From: Gallionella sp.
GTDB lineage: Bacteria > Pseudomonadota > Gammaproteobacteria > Burkholderiales > Gallionellaceae
Reading direction: 5' to 3'
DNA length: 64,000 bases
Assembly: GCA_030682375.1 (NCBI GenBank)
Contig: JAUXOL010000013.1
Span: forward strand, 62,001 to 126,000
Numbering within the stretch: position 1 is the stretch's first letter; the number at the start of each line of letters is the position of its first letter. Positions 37,860 through 46,682 of the stretch are shown in pieces. A program made the position numbers and the translations under genes. The notes beneath the pieces were generated by a model. That model did not search any database. It worked only from the letters and a program-made list of their open reading frames with translations, and was not told the origin of the DNA.

Positions 37860-38855
37860 TTAATGACTCTCAGCGAAAGGATACATACCCAGCTTATCCA
37901 GCAACGCCCGGTCGCGTTCCACGTCCGGATTGCCGGTGGTCAGCAGCTGGTCGCCGTAGAAGATGGAATTCGCACCGGCGAGGAAGCACAGTGCCTGTAC
38001 CGCATCGCTCATCTGCTGGCGTCCGGCGGACAGGCGCACGCGCGCGGTCGGCATGGTGATACGCGCGACCGCGATGGTGCGCACGAAGTCCAGCGGATCG
38101 AGCTCTTCCTGATCGGCCAGCGGCGTGCCTTCGACCTTGACCAGGTTGTTGATCGGCACGCTCTCCGGATAGGGATTCATGTTCGCCAGCTGTGCGATCA
38201 AACCGGCGCGTTGCGTCAGGTTCTCGCCCATGCCGACGATGCCACCGCTGCACACATGCATGCCCGCGCGGCGCACGCGCTCCAGCGTATCCAGCCTGTC
38301 CTGGTAATCGCGCGTGCTGATGATGTTGCCGTAGAACTCCGGCGTGGTGTCGAGGTTGTGGTTGTAATAATCGAGCCCGGCGACGCGCAGTTGCTCGGTC
38401 TGTTCGTCGTTCAGCATGCCCAGCGTCGCGCAGGTCTCCATGCCCAGCGCGCGCACCGACTTCACCATATCGACGACTGCGGCCATGTCCTCCTCGCTAG
38501 GCTCGCGCCATGCAGCGCCCATGCAGAAGCGATCCGCGCCCGCGTCCTGCGCAGCCTTCGCGGCCTTCACCACCTCGCTCACGTCCAGCATCTTCCTGTT
38601 CTCGACACCGGCCGAGTGGAACGCCGATTGCGGGCAATAGCCGCAGTCCTCGGAGCAGCCGCCGGTCTTGATCGACAGCAGCGTGGAAAGCTGCACCGCA
38701 TTCGGGTCGAATTGTTCGCGATGCACCTGCTGGGCGCGGAACATCAGGTCGGAGAACGGCAGCGTGAACAGCGCCTCGATCTCGGCGACGCTCCAGCGTT
38801 GCACTTCGGTGTTCGACTTTTTCTGGCGGACGAATTCTATGGTCTGGGTGGTCAT
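37860..38855 (-). CDS. bioB: Biotin synthase
   Basis: This radical-SAM enzyme inserts sulfur into dethiobiotin. The cluster site is C-x3-C-x2-C in [14 protein letters not shown]. Other signatures are [33 protein letters not shown] and [20 protein letters not shown] 38855 gives 331 residues (normal); the frame is open to 38963 without a matching N-terminus. It is divergent from comF and first in the bio run. Confidence 0.97.
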   Translation of the reverse strand: MTTQTIEFVRQKKSNTEVQRWSVAEIEALFTLPFSDLMFRAQQVHREQFDPNAVQLSTLLSIKTGGCSEDCGYCPQSAFHSAGVENRKMLDVSEVVKAAKAAQDAGADRFCMGAAWREPSEEDMAAVVDMVKSVRALGMETCATLGMLNDEQTEQLRVAGLDYYNHNLDTTPEFYGNIISTRDYQDRLDTLERVRRAGMHVCSGGIVGMGENLTQRAGLIAQLANMNPYPESVPINNLVKVEGTPLADQEELDPLDFVRTIAVARITMPTARVRLSAGRQQMSDAVQALCFLAGANSIFYGDQLLTTGNPDVERDRALLDKLGMYPFAESH

Positions 38856-38981
38856 GACGGTTCTGGATCGACGTTGATGGAATGGGATATTGCGATGCTC
38901 TTTGGGTGGATTCGTCCTGCACCGTCGCACTTCGGTATGATGCGACGGGAGTCGGCGCATCATCCTAGAAAGGGCGACAGC

Positions 38982-39689
38982 TTGTCAATTCTTCGCGACA
39001 CATTGCTGAACATCCGCACAACAATAGAGCAATTGCTGCCTGCGCAACCCTGCGTGCTTTGCGGCCGCATGAGCCACGACGGCCTGTGGTGCGCCGCCTG
39101 CGACCGCACGCTTCCCCGTCTCACCGAGGCGCATTGCCCGGCTTGCGCGCTGCCCACGCCGACCGGCGAACTCTGCGGCCATTGTCTGACACATCCGATG
39201 CAGTTCAGCAGCACGACGGCGGCATACACCTACGCCTTCCCGCTGGACCGGCTGATCCAGGCGATGAAATACCGCGAACAGCTCGCACTGGCCGACGCCT
39301 TCGCCGCGGAGCTGGTTAAACGGATAGGCCGCCTGCCCGATTGCGTGATCGCGATGCCCCTGCATCCGGCCAAACTGCGCGAGCGCGGCTTCAACCAATC
39401 GCTGCTGCTCGCCGCTTCGATATCCCGCGCACTCGAACTGGAACTGCTGCCGCACGCCTGCCGGAGGATACGCGACACACCGCCGCAGTCGGCACTCCCC
39501 TTCAAGGAACGCAAGAAGAACGTGCGCGATGCGTTCTGCTGCGACATGGACTTGAGCGGCAAACATGTCGCGCTGGTGGACGACGTGCTGACCACCGGCG
39601 CCAGCCTGAATTCGCTCGCCGTCGCGGTGAAGAAACGAGGTGCCGGAGATGTATCGTCCTGGGTAGTGGCAAGGACGATCAGGAAATAA
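38982..39689 (+). CDS. comF: ComF family phosphoribosyltransferase-like protein
   Basis: The 235-residue protein has an N-terminal zinc-finger-like set (CVLCG, CAAC, CPAC, CGHC) and a C-terminal PRTase domain with [11 protein letters not shown] and the PRPP loop [13 protein letters not shown]. ComF takes part in DNA uptake for transformation; other copies may serve purine-related chemistry. The start is probably TTG 38982 behind AAGGG; no ATG fits. It is convergent with mshN. Together with MSHA or type IV pili elsewhere it would fit natural competence. Confidence 0.88.
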   Translation: MSILRDTLLNIRTTIEQLLPAQPCVLCGRMSHDGLWCAACDRTLPRLTEAHCPACALPTPTGELCGHCLTHPMQFSSTTAAYTYAFPLDRLIQAMKYREQLALADAFAAELVKRIGRLPDCVIAMPLHPAKLRERGFNQSLLLAASISRALELELLPHACRRIRDTPPQSALPFKERKKNVRDAFCCDMDLSGKHVALVDDVLTTGASLNSLAVAVKKRGAGDVSSWVVARTIRK

Positions 39690-39729
39690 GGCTGGTGCAA
39701 TCGCCGCCTCGACTATCGTCGCGGCCGAC

Positions 39730-40974
39730 TCAGAGCCCGTTGAGTTTGCGCTGGACGAATACCTTCAAGTCGGGGCTGAGGCTCTTGCTCTCCAGCGCCT
39801 GACGATATGCGGCCTTGGCCTCTTCGGTGCGCCGCAACGCCTGTAGCGATATCCCGTAGCCCATCAACCAGGTGCCGTTGCCCGGCTGCAGCTTCAAGGC
39901 AGCCTGGTAATGAGTGGCGGCATCGGCATGGAGGCTGTTCCGTTGCTGCAGCGCGGCGAGAAAAGCCAGATAGTCGGCCCTAGCTTCGGCATAGGCCAGC
40001 GACCTCTCCAGCGTGACCAGCGCCTCGCCTGTCGCGCCGCGCTCCACCTGCAGGCGCGCCAGCAGCATCGCGAACCCGGTGTGTTCCGGCCGGTTCTCAA
40101 GGCGCTCCTGCAGCAGGCGTTCGGCATCGCTGCCGCGTTTGTCCTCCAGCAGCAATACGACCAGCGACTGGCGCGCCCCATCGTGAGCGCCGTCCAGTTG
40201 CAGCGCCATCTGGTAGCTCGCGATCGCCTCGCTGCTGCGGCCCTGCTTCATCGCCTCCGCGCCCTTGCGGAACTCGGTCTCGGCCTGCTGTGCGCGGCTG
40301 ACTTGCTTCATCGGCATGCCGCCGGTCTCCGCGACTGGCGCGGTTACCTGCGGCTTCGAGCGAGGATTCGGTGCCACCGCCTGCTTCGCCGGTGCGGCGG
40401 GAGGTTTGGCCGCAGCTTGGCTTGCAGCCGACATGGGCGAAGCGGTTGCACCGGCCTTCGGTGCAGCCGGTTTCGGCGCTCGGATCATCGGCTGAGCGAC
40501 CACAGCCTCGCGGGGCTTGCCGGAAGGTTTTGCCTGAACCGCCGATGCAACGACCTTGGGCGCAGGTGCGCTTACTGGGGCCTTGGGCGGCAATACAGAC
40601 TGCGACGCTATCTGAACTGGCTTGGCTGCCGAAACTGCGACCGCCGCAACAGTAGAAACCGGAACAACCGCCGACACGGCGGAAGCCGCTGCCACACCGG
40701 AACGGCTCGCGATGCGATCCTCACTCGCGACGCCCGATGGCGGCTTGGGCGCGACGGATACGGCGACTTGCTGCGCATGCGGTTTCGCACTGCTCACGGC
40801 CGTGTCGCGTCCCTGCCACCACCATACCGCCAACGACGCCAGCAGCAATAACAGGAACATCCGCAGCCCGCCTCCCGATCGAGGCCGCGGCACCGCGCGC
40901 ACCATGTCCTGCTCTTGCTCGACATGCACGCCGCGCCGCTCGAGCTGGCTGAGCACCTGGTTGATGAGGCTCAT
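39730..40974 (-). CDS. mshN: MSHA biogenesis protein MshN (TPR protein)
   Basis: The 414-residue protein begins MSLINQVLSQLERRG, the MshN start, then has one membrane helix (~38-56). A long Ala/Pro/Lys/Val linker (~60-220) spans the periplasm, and at least four TPR units follow (~230-410; EFRKGAEAMKQGRSSEAIASYQ, HYQAALKLQPGNGTWLMG). It overlaps mshM by 4 nt. MshN probably helps assemble the pilus machine. Confidence 0.88.
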   Translation of the reverse strand: MSLINQVLSQLERRGVHVEQEQDMVRAVPRPRSGGGLRMFLLLLLASLAVWWWQGRDTAVSSAKPHAQQVAVSVAPKPPSGVASEDRIASRSGVAAASAVSAVVPVSTVAAVAVSAAKPVQIASQSVLPPKAPVSAPAPKVVASAVQAKPSGKPREAVVAQPMIRAPKPAAPKAGATASPMSAASQAAAKPPAAPAKQAVAPNPRSKPQVTAPVAETGGMPMKQVSRAQQAETEFRKGAEAMKQGRSSEAIASYQMALQLDGAHDGARQSLVVLLLEDKRGSDAERLLQERLENRPEHTGFAMLLARLQVERGATGEALVTLERSLAYAEARADYLAFLAALQQRNSLHADAATHYQAALKLQPGNGTWLMGYGISLQALRRTEEAKAAYRQALESKSLSPDLKVFVQRKLNGL

Positions 40975-41927
40975 CGCAACAAGAACCAGCCGATTCCCAG
41001 TGAAACGACGACCGCGACCACGGTCAGTGCCAACGCCCAGGGCAACCAGTCGCGGCGCACCTCGGGCGTATCGGCCGCGGCATCGCGTATATGCCGCGCA
41101 TACACCCGTTCTTTACCTTCGCCGTAGGCCAGCATCAACGCCTTGTGCGCGACGATGTTGACCAGCCGCGGCGTGCCGCCGGTGATGCGATGCAACTTGG
41201 ACACCGCGGCCCTGCCGAACAGCGGTTCGCCGTCATAACCGGCGATGGACAGACGATGGCGCAGATAGCGATCCAGTTCGTCGCGGTCCAGGCCGCGCAA
41301 CTCGTACTGGAAGCTGATGCGCTGGCGCAGCTGACGCACAGAATGATGCTGCAGGCGATCGTTCAGTTCCGGCTGACCGAACAGCACCACCTGCAGCAAC
41401 TTGCGTTTCTCGGTCTCCAGATTGGTCAGCAGGCGCAGCACCTCGAGACTCTCCAGCGGCATCGCCTGCGCCTCGTCCAGACACACCAGCGCATGCTGAC
41501 CCTTGCTGGCGCATTCCAGCAGCGCATAGGTCAGGCCCTTCAGCAACTGATGCTGGTCGGCGTCCTTCTCCAGCGGCACGCGGAACTCGTCGGCCAGTGC
41601 CAGCAACAGACTGCGCGGCTCGAGATAGGGATTGGGAACATAGGCCGTGACGAAACGCCCCGTCGCGGTCGTAGGTGTGGCATGGTCCTGCGTGCCGATC
41701 GCAGTGGTGGGCCGCATATCCTGGTTCAACACGGTCAAGAAACGACGGCACAGCAGGGTCTTGCCGTAGCCGACCTCGCCGGTGATCTTGATGAAGCCTT
41801 CGCCGCTGCGAGCCGCCACCAGCAGGGTGTTGAGCGCTTCCTGATAGCTGCTGCAGGTAAAAAAGAAACTGGTGTCTGGAGTCAGGCCGAACGGCGGCTG
41901 GCGCAGCCCGAAGTGCTCAAGGTACAT
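40971..41927 (-). CDS. mshM: MSHA biogenesis ATPase MshM (ExeA/GspA-like AAA)
   Basis: The 318-residue protein begins MYLEHFGLRQPPFGLTPD, the ExeA/MshM start, then Walker A GEVGYGKTLLCRR and Walker B ALVCLDEAQAM. A C-terminal membrane helix ends the chain (WLPWALALTVVAVVVSLGIG). ATG 41927 lies 1 nt after the mshL stop; the frame is open to 41966 inside mshL. The family works on secretin placement or peptidoglycan passage. Confidence 0.9.
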   Translation of the reverse strand: MYLEHFGLRQPPFGLTPDTSFFFTCSSYQEALNTLLVAARSGEGFIKITGEVGYGKTLLCRRFLTVLNQDMRPTTAIGTQDHATPTTATGRFVTAYVPNPYLEPRSLLLALADEFRVPLEKDADQHQLLKGLTYALLECASKGQHALVCLDEAQAMPLESLEVLRLLTNLETEKRKLLQVVLFGQPELNDRLQHHSVRQLRQRISFQYELRGLDRDELDRYLRHRLSIAGYDGEPLFGRAAVSKLHRITGGTPRLVNIVAHKALMLAYGEGKERVYARHIRDAAADTPEVRRDWLPWALALTVVAVVVSLGIGWFLLR

Positions 41928-41928
41928 A

Positions 41929-43605
41929 TCAGGGTCTGCCGCTCTGCCCAGCCATGGCGCCGACACGATCGCGGCTCTGCGTGATGTCCTGCGACCAGTC
42001 CTTGTCGCTGTCCACCACGGTCGGCTTCAGCAGGATCACCAGCTCGCGCTTCTCGCTGCGCTTGCTGGTCTGGCCGAACACCGGCTTGGGCAAGCCGGGC
42101 AGGCCGGATTGGTCATCGAATGTCGCCTGGCGCATCAGGCCGCCGATCGCGACGATCTGCCCGTCGCGCGCGCGCACGATGCTGTCGGTCTCGGAAATGG
42201 AGCTGGAAGCCAGCGGCAGGTTCAGTGTGCCGCCTACCCCGCCGACATCCACCGTCTTGTTCACCGTCGTGACCAGACTCACCGACGGATGCACATGCAG
42301 GATGATCTCGTTGTTCTGGTCGATGCGCGGCGTCACATCCAGTGCGATGCCGGAAAAGAACGGCTGCAGCGTCACGCTGGGCGTGGACGTGGTCGCGGTG
42401 CCGGTGGTCGTGGTATTGGTGACATTGGTGACGAAGAACTCGTCGGTGCCGACTTTCAGCACAGCCTTCTGGCCGTTCAGAGTCGCGATGCGCGGGCTGG
42501 ACAGCACATGCACGTTGCCCTGAGATTCCAGGAAGCTCAGCAGCGCGGCGAAATTGCTGGTCTGGAACGCCAGTCCGAACAATGAACCAGCGACCGCGTT
42601 GGCCGGCAATGCGGTCGCAGCCGCCATGGCAAGACTTCCCCCGGGAGTAGAGGTGACGACTCCGTTACTTAGCGAACCGGTCGACGCCATGCTGGTTCCC
42701 GGAGAAACCATGCCGCCGGAAATTCCGCTGTTCGGGCCGTTCTTGAACGCCGCCCAATTCACGCCGGACTGGAAGCCGTCGTTCAGCTGCACCTCAACGA
42801 TCTTCGCCTCCAGGATCACCTGGCGCTCGATGGAAATCTGCGAAGCCTTGAGGTAGGCCGCGACGTTCTTCAATTCGTCCGGCATCGCGCGCACCACGAT
42901 CACGCCGGACATCGGGCTGACCACCACGCTGCGGCCATCCCCTATCACAATGGCCTTCAACGATTGCGCCAGCTCTTCCCAGAAGTCCGTGCTGCTGGTC
43001 ATGCTGACCTTGCTGCTGTCCATACCGCGCGTCGCCTGCCCGGTCGTGGTCGTCGTACCGGATGTGCCTGATGTCTGTCCGGCCGGATTATCCGACACTG
43101 AACCTGAGGTCACGCGCAGCGAAGAATTCCCCTGACGCAGGCCGGTCAGATAATTCACCTGGAAGATGCGTGTCTGCATCGTCAGCGGCTGGACATAGAT
43201 GCGCGTGCCGCTCACCTTGTAGTCGTAACCGTACATGTCGCGGATCGCTTCCAGCGCCTCGAACACATTGACGTCTTTCAGATTGAGGGAAATGCTGCCT
43301 TCGACTTCGGGATGCAGCAGCATGCTGTAGCGCGTGCCGGAGACGATGGCCATGAACACCTGCTGTACCGGCGTGCCGCTCACCACCAGATCGAAACGCG
43401 ACTCCACCGGCTTGTCTTCCACCGACGGCATCTCTACGCTGAGCGGCGGCAACAGGGCATTGCTGACTTCGGCAGGCTGGATGCTTTGCTGCACGGCCTG
43501 GTTCATCTCGCGCTGGATGACTTCGGCCGTATGATCCCGACCATTGGGCGTCGCGCAACCCGCAAGCAGCAGAACAGCGCTCAACACCCACAGCAAGACT
43601 CTCAT
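41929..43605 (-). CDS. mshL: MSHA secretin MshL
   Basis: This is a 558-residue outer-membrane lipoprotein (MRVLLWVLSAVLLLAGC). An N-terminal STN-type domain (SGTPVQQVFMAIVSGTRYSM, ISLNLKDVNVFEALEAIRD) and an N-domain with VRAMPDELKNVAAYLKA precede the secretin domain (VLSSPRIATLNGQKAVLKVG, SGIALDVTPRIDQNNEIIL, GLPGLPKPVFGQTSK). ATG 43605 is behind GGGAG. It forms the pore through which the MSHA pilus exits. Confidence 0.94.
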   Translation of the reverse strand: MRVLLWVLSAVLLLAGCATPNGRDHTAEVIQREMNQAVQQSIQPAEVSNALLPPLSVEMPSVEDKPVESRFDLVVSGTPVQQVFMAIVSGTRYSMLLHPEVEGSISLNLKDVNVFEALEAIRDMYGYDYKVSGTRIYVQPLTMQTRIFQVNYLTGLRQGNSSLRVTSGSVSDNPAGQTSGTSGTTTTTGQATRGMDSSKVSMTSSTDFWEELAQSLKAIVIGDGRSVVVSPMSGVIVVRAMPDELKNVAAYLKASQISIERQVILEAKIVEVQLNDGFQSGVNWAAFKNGPNSGISGGMVSPGTSMASTGSLSNGVVTSTPGGSLAMAAATALPANAVAGSLFGLAFQTSNFAALLSFLESQGNVHVLSSPRIATLNGQKAVLKVGTDEFFVTNVTNTTTTGTATTSTPSVTLQPFFSGIALDVTPRIDQNNEIILHVHPSVSLVTTVNKTVDVGGVGGTLNLPLASSSISETDSIVRARDGQIVAIGGLMRQATFDDQSGLPGLPKPVFGQTSKRSEKRELVILLKPTVVDSDKDWSQDITQSRDRVGAMAGQSGRP

Positions 43606-43662
43606 CAACACTCCCAGAATACGGACGGCTCAGCCATCAACCCGGCCGCTCCCCCTGGAGCG

Positions 43663-44061
43663 TCACGGTCCGACTTTGACTTTCTTTTTCGATATCGACA
43701 CGCCGGGGAACAGCGTCATCACCGTCTTCCCTCGCGCGCCTTGCAAAATTACACCGGTATCGCTCACTTCAATCAGCCTAACATCGCCATATTTACCCCC
43801 TAATTCGATAGTTTGACCATCGATGATCGCGGCGCTGCGCCCCTTGGAGATGATGACCGACTGCAGACCGGCCGGTTTCGGAGGCTCGACCACGACCGTA
43901 TCGGCAGGCGTCATGACGGCGACTGGAGGGCGAGTCGGATCGGGCAAGTCCTCTGCCGAGGCGGAAGCGGCCAGCAACATGAACACGGCTCCCAGCCCCC
44001 CGACGATGACCGCACTGCGACCGTAGCCCATATACATCGGCATTGGCAGACCTCTCGTCAT
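43663..44061 (-). CDS. mshK: MSHA biogenesis protein MshK
   Basis: The 132-residue protein has an N-terminal membrane or signal segment ending near AASASAEDLPDPTRPP. A small periplasmic domain follows (SVIISKGRSAAIIDGQTIELGG), the MshK/PilP-like layout. ATG 44061 is 2 nt after the mshJ stop. It probably bridges the inner-membrane complex and MshL. Confidence 0.85.
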   Translation of the reverse strand: MTRGLPMPMYMGYGRSAVIVGGLGAVFMLLAASASAEDLPDPTRPPVAVMTPADTVVVEPPKPAGLQSVIISKGRSAAIIDGQTIELGGKYGDVRLIEVSDTGVILQGARGKTVMTLFPGVSISKKKVKVGP

Positions 44062-44063
44062 TG

Positions 44064-44741
44064 CTAGATGGCCATCCACGTTTGATCCAGACTCAGGGTA
44101 TAGATGGTCAACGTCAGCACGGCATCGGGATGGCGACCCACGCTCAGACTGGCATCGCCCCAGTACATCCGGGCCGGCAGTTTTTCCAGCGCACTGACAT
44201 AGCTCAACAGATCCAGATAGCTGCCGTGTACCGTGATCTGCACCCCATGCCGGAATATCTGGCTCTGCCCCTCGGCAGCGACCGGTTGCACGGCTCCGGC
44301 CTCTTGGGGCTTATCGACCAGCAGTCCGACCGGCAAGGTCTTGAGTTCGAGCAGTTTCACGCGATTATTCTCATGCAGCACCCGACCGAGCACCTCGGCC
44401 ATCTTGCCCGGCGCGACGAGATTTTCGCGACGCTCTTCCAGATACTCCGTCTGCTCCTGCAATTGCCGACGGAGCTGCTCCTGCCGCAGGCGCAGCGGCG
44501 AATGACTATCGGCGCGCTGAGCCTGCAGCAGATTCTGCAACTGCGCCTGCAGCTCCTTCGTCCGCTCCTGCTGCTGCACCACTTGGTCGGACAGCATCTT
44601 CCGCTTCGCATCCAGCGGCGCCAGCAACACTTCGCCGACCAGCGACACCAGCACCAGCGCAACGGTAGCGAAGACGATAGCGCGCTCGCGCAACGACAAC
44701 CCGCTTATCCTGTCGCGCGCGATGATCCAGTAGCGCATCAT
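44064..44741 (-). CDS. mshJ: MSHA biogenesis protein MshJ (PilO-like)
   Basis: The 225-residue protein has one membrane helix (~20-42), a coiled coil with many Gln and Arg (QQQERTKELQAQLQNLLQ), and a C-terminal ferredoxin-like domain (QITVHGSYLDLLSYVSALEKLP). This is the PilO/GspM layout. The start at 44741 follows GAGGTGAAGGA and overlaps the PilN-like gene. Confidence 0.9.
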   Translation of the reverse strand: MMRYWIIARDRISGLSLRERAIVFATVALVLVSLVGEVLLAPLDAKRKMLSDQVVQQQERTKELQAQLQNLLQAQRADSHSPLRLRQEQLRRQLQEQTEYLEERRENLVAPGKMAEVLGRVLHENNRVKLLELKTLPVGLLVDKPQEAGAVQPVAAEGQSQIFRHGVQITVHGSYLDLLSYVSALEKLPARMYWGDASLSVGRHPDAVLTLTIYTLSLDQTWMAI

Positions 44742-45361
44742 TCCTTCACCTCCTCTACCCTGGAACGCAACACGAACTCGACATAGCGCGGCGCCGCGCC
44801 CGACTTGTCGGCTTTGGCCTGCTGCATTTGCAATGCGGCAAAATTCTTCCCCTGCATCACGGGCTCCCGGCGCAAGCGCTGGATATACTCGGGCAACAGG
44901 TCCGGATGCGTCACCGCACCGTACAGACTGAGTTGCGTTCCGTCGCCGTTGACATCGAACCCGGTCAGCCACAGGCCCGGAACCACCTGGCGCGAGAAGG
45001 CACGCATGTATTCGGAATAACCCGCGGTATTGCCCATCGCACCGGACTTCAGCACCTCGACCAAACCGCCCTGTTCACCGACCAGTCGATCCAGCCGCTG
45101 CACTTCTTCCTGCAGCTGCTGGTTGCTGCGTTGCGGAGAGAATTCGGCAGCCAGACTGCCCAGTCGCAACTGCTCGAGATTGAAACGCCGCGTGCTCTCC
45201 ACGACCTGGAGCTCCAATTGCCAAACCTGATAATGCGCATAACCGTAGACGCATCCCGACCCGAGCAGGATCAGCCCCAGACCTTGCAACATCGTCTTCA
45301 GGGAAAAGTGCTGTTGGCGCTTGACGAACGCCGGGTTATACAGATTGATCTGCTGGCTCAT
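44738..45361 (-). CDS. PilN-like MSHA protein (MshI2)
   Basis: The 207-residue protein begins MSQQINLYNPAF, the PilN/MshI2 start. A membrane helix (~25-43) is followed by a periplasmic coiled coil and a PilN-type domain (LWLTGFDVNGDGTQLSLYG). It pairs with MshJ as PilN does with PilO, and overlaps its neighbours by 4 nt on each side. Confidence 0.88.
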   Translation of the reverse strand: MSQQINLYNPAFVKRQQHFSLKTMLQGLGLILLGSGCVYGYAHYQVWQLELQVVESTRRFNLEQLRLGSLAAEFSPQRSNQQLQEEVQRLDRLVGEQGGLVEVLKSGAMGNTAGYSEYMRAFSRQVVPGLWLTGFDVNGDGTQLSLYGAVTHPDLLPEYIQRLRREPVMQGKNFAALQMQQAKADKSGAAPRYVEFVLRSRVEEVKE

Positions 45362-46317
45362 TTCCGCTCCCCCTCCTGACGCAAGGCAGCTCCCAGCGTC
45401 AGCAGCGACCTTGAGGTGAATTCGCTATCCTCCAGCGCCTCGATCGCACTGATATCCATCACCTGCGACAAATCCAGCTTTTCCACGCGAGCCTCGCTGA
45501 CCGAAGCCAGAAACTCGACCAGGCCGGTGTCGTCCGGAACGCTCACCAGTACACGACTCACCGGCAGGTGATTGAACTGGCGATCAAAATAATCCAGCGA
45601 ACGCTGCAACTCGAGCTCGATGCGATCGCGATATTGCGCACGCAGTTGAATGTTTGCATCGCGCAACTGACGGATACTGATATCTACGCGCCTCGCCAGA
45701 TACAATTCGCCGCCTGCCGTGAACGTCAGCAAGCCGCCGCGATCGTCGAATGCCAGCAACGCCAGCGCCCGCCCCTCATGCTCGAACAGCGTGGCGATGT
45801 TGCGCTGCGCCATCTCCGGGATATCGATCACCGCCAGATCTATTCCCGCCTGATGGAATAATTCGATGCGCGTCCTGATGATGTCGTTGGCTGCGCTCAC
45901 TGCATAAACGGATTGCACAGGCTCGGAGCCGCCGAATTTGCCGGACGGAATTTGCAGCACGTCTATCGTCGCCTCGTCGGCGGGATAAAGCAGGTTGTCC
46001 TTGATCTTCCAGCGCATCGCCGTCTTCAATTCCCCGGCCGGAACATTCGGCGCATCTACCAGCGACAACTGATATTCGCCGGGCGACAAAAGCGTGATGC
46101 AATCCTTGGCATCCAGATTGGCGATGCGGCGCAGTTTATCCAGAGAGACGGACGAGATGTCCCCCGTCTCGTGATATTCGCAACGCAGCACGCACGGCAT
46201 TCCGCCAACAGATTTGATCTTTGCCAGATAGACGCCGCTCTCAGTCAGGCCGATGGCCATCCTGCCATCGACATGGTTCTTGGACTTGAACAGCTTGGAG
46301 ATGAACGGGAATCCCAT
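45358..46317 (-). CDS. mshI: MSHA biogenesis protein MshI (PilM-like)
   Basis: This is a 319-residue cytoplasmic actin-fold protein without membrane segments. MAIGLTESGVYLAKI begins the fold; DAPNVPAGELKTAMRWKI and AVIDIPEMAQRNI are PilM/MshI features. It binds the start of the PilN-like partner. ATG 46317 has no ribosome-binding site; instead a sigma70-type promoter ends 10 nt upstream. It is the first gene of the mshI-I2-J-K-L-M-N run, all coupled by overlaps or tiny gaps. Confidence 0.88.
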   Translation of the reverse strand: MGFPFISKLFKSKNHVDGRMAIGLTESGVYLAKIKSVGGMPCVLRCEYHETGDISSVSLDKLRRIANLDAKDCITLLSPGEYQLSLVDAPNVPAGELKTAMRWKIKDNLLYPADEATIDVLQIPSGKFGGSEPVQSVYAVSAANDIIRTRIELFHQAGIDLAVIDIPEMAQRNIATLFEHEGRALALLAFDDRGGLLTFTAGGELYLARRVDISIRQLRDANIQLRAQYRDRIELELQRSLDYFDRQFNHLPVSRVLVSVPDDTGLVEFLASVSEARVEKLDLSQVMDISAIEALEDSEFTSRSLLTLGAALRQEGERK

Positions 46318-46327
46318 AATTGGCGCG

Positions 46328-46356
46328 AAGTTAGTTCAACAACTCATTGTTGTCAA
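46328..46356 (-). promoter_or_regulatory. Sigma70-type promoter of the msh operon
   Basis: On the minus strand there is a perfect -35 TTGACA (46356-46351), a 17-nt spacer and a -10 TAACTT (46333-46328). Transcription should begin about 7 nt later, near 46321, which leaves only ~4 nt before the mshI ATG. The short CGCGCC after the -10 resembles the rplM and tRNA promoters. Confidence 0.65.
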
Positions 46357-46443
46357 TGGATTTTTTAATTGCCGCGCAATATAAAGCATTCCTAACCGTT
46401 GCCGATAAGCCACAGTCCAGAGTGTCAATCTCCAATGGAATCA

Positions 46444-46482
46444 AAAACAAAGCCGCAGATGCACTAGTAAGCATCCGCGGCT
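46444..46482 (-). terminator. Intrinsic terminator between mshQ and mshI
   Basis: The stem AGCCGCAGATGC / GCATCCGCGGCT (46451-46462 and 46471-46482, one mismatch) is followed on the minus strand by TTTGTTTTTG. It isolates mshI from read-through of mshQ. Confidence 0.75.
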
Positions 46483-46529
46483 CTGATTGCAGTTCCGTCA
46501 CTTCAAACTCGTAGTTCTGGCTATCGCCG

Positions 46530-46562
46530 AAATTACTGACCTGCTTTGCAGGTCAGTAATTT
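46530..46562. repeat. Hairpin 1 of a three-hairpin series
   Basis: The 15-bp perfect stem AAATTACTGACCTGC / GCAGGTCAGTAATTT has a TTT loop. Confidence 0.9.
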
Positions 46563-46574
46563 TGACTGGCGTCG

Positions 46575-46607
46575 AAACTATTGATCCGCTTTGCGCATCA
46601 ATAGTTT
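46575..46607. repeat. Hairpin 2 of a three-hairpin series
   Basis: The 11-bp stem AAACTATTGAT / ATCAATAGTTT is continued by a short inner GC / GC pair around a TTT loop. Confidence 0.85.
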
Positions 46608-46647
46608 TAGTTCCGGCATAACATGCTGGGCATGTGAGCCTTCACTG

Positions 46648-46682
46648 AAATTACTAAAACGGCTTTGCCGTTTTAGTAATTT
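46648..46682. repeat. Hairpin 3, overlapping the mshQ stop codon
   Basis: The 16-bp perfect stem AAATTACTAAAACGGC / GCCGTTTTAGTAATTT has a TTT loop. The last codons of mshQ (Asn-Tyr-stop) lie in its outer arm. It may act as terminator or mRNA stabiliser. Confidence 0.9.

Noticed and set aside
37863-38970. Extension of comF upstream through bioB
   Set aside because: The open frame opposite bioB is His/Arg-rich shadow; comF similarity begins after the TTG at 38982.
46530-46682. Hairpin series as a CRISPR array
   Set aside because: The units are palindromes of different sequence without constant direct repeats or spacers of equal length.
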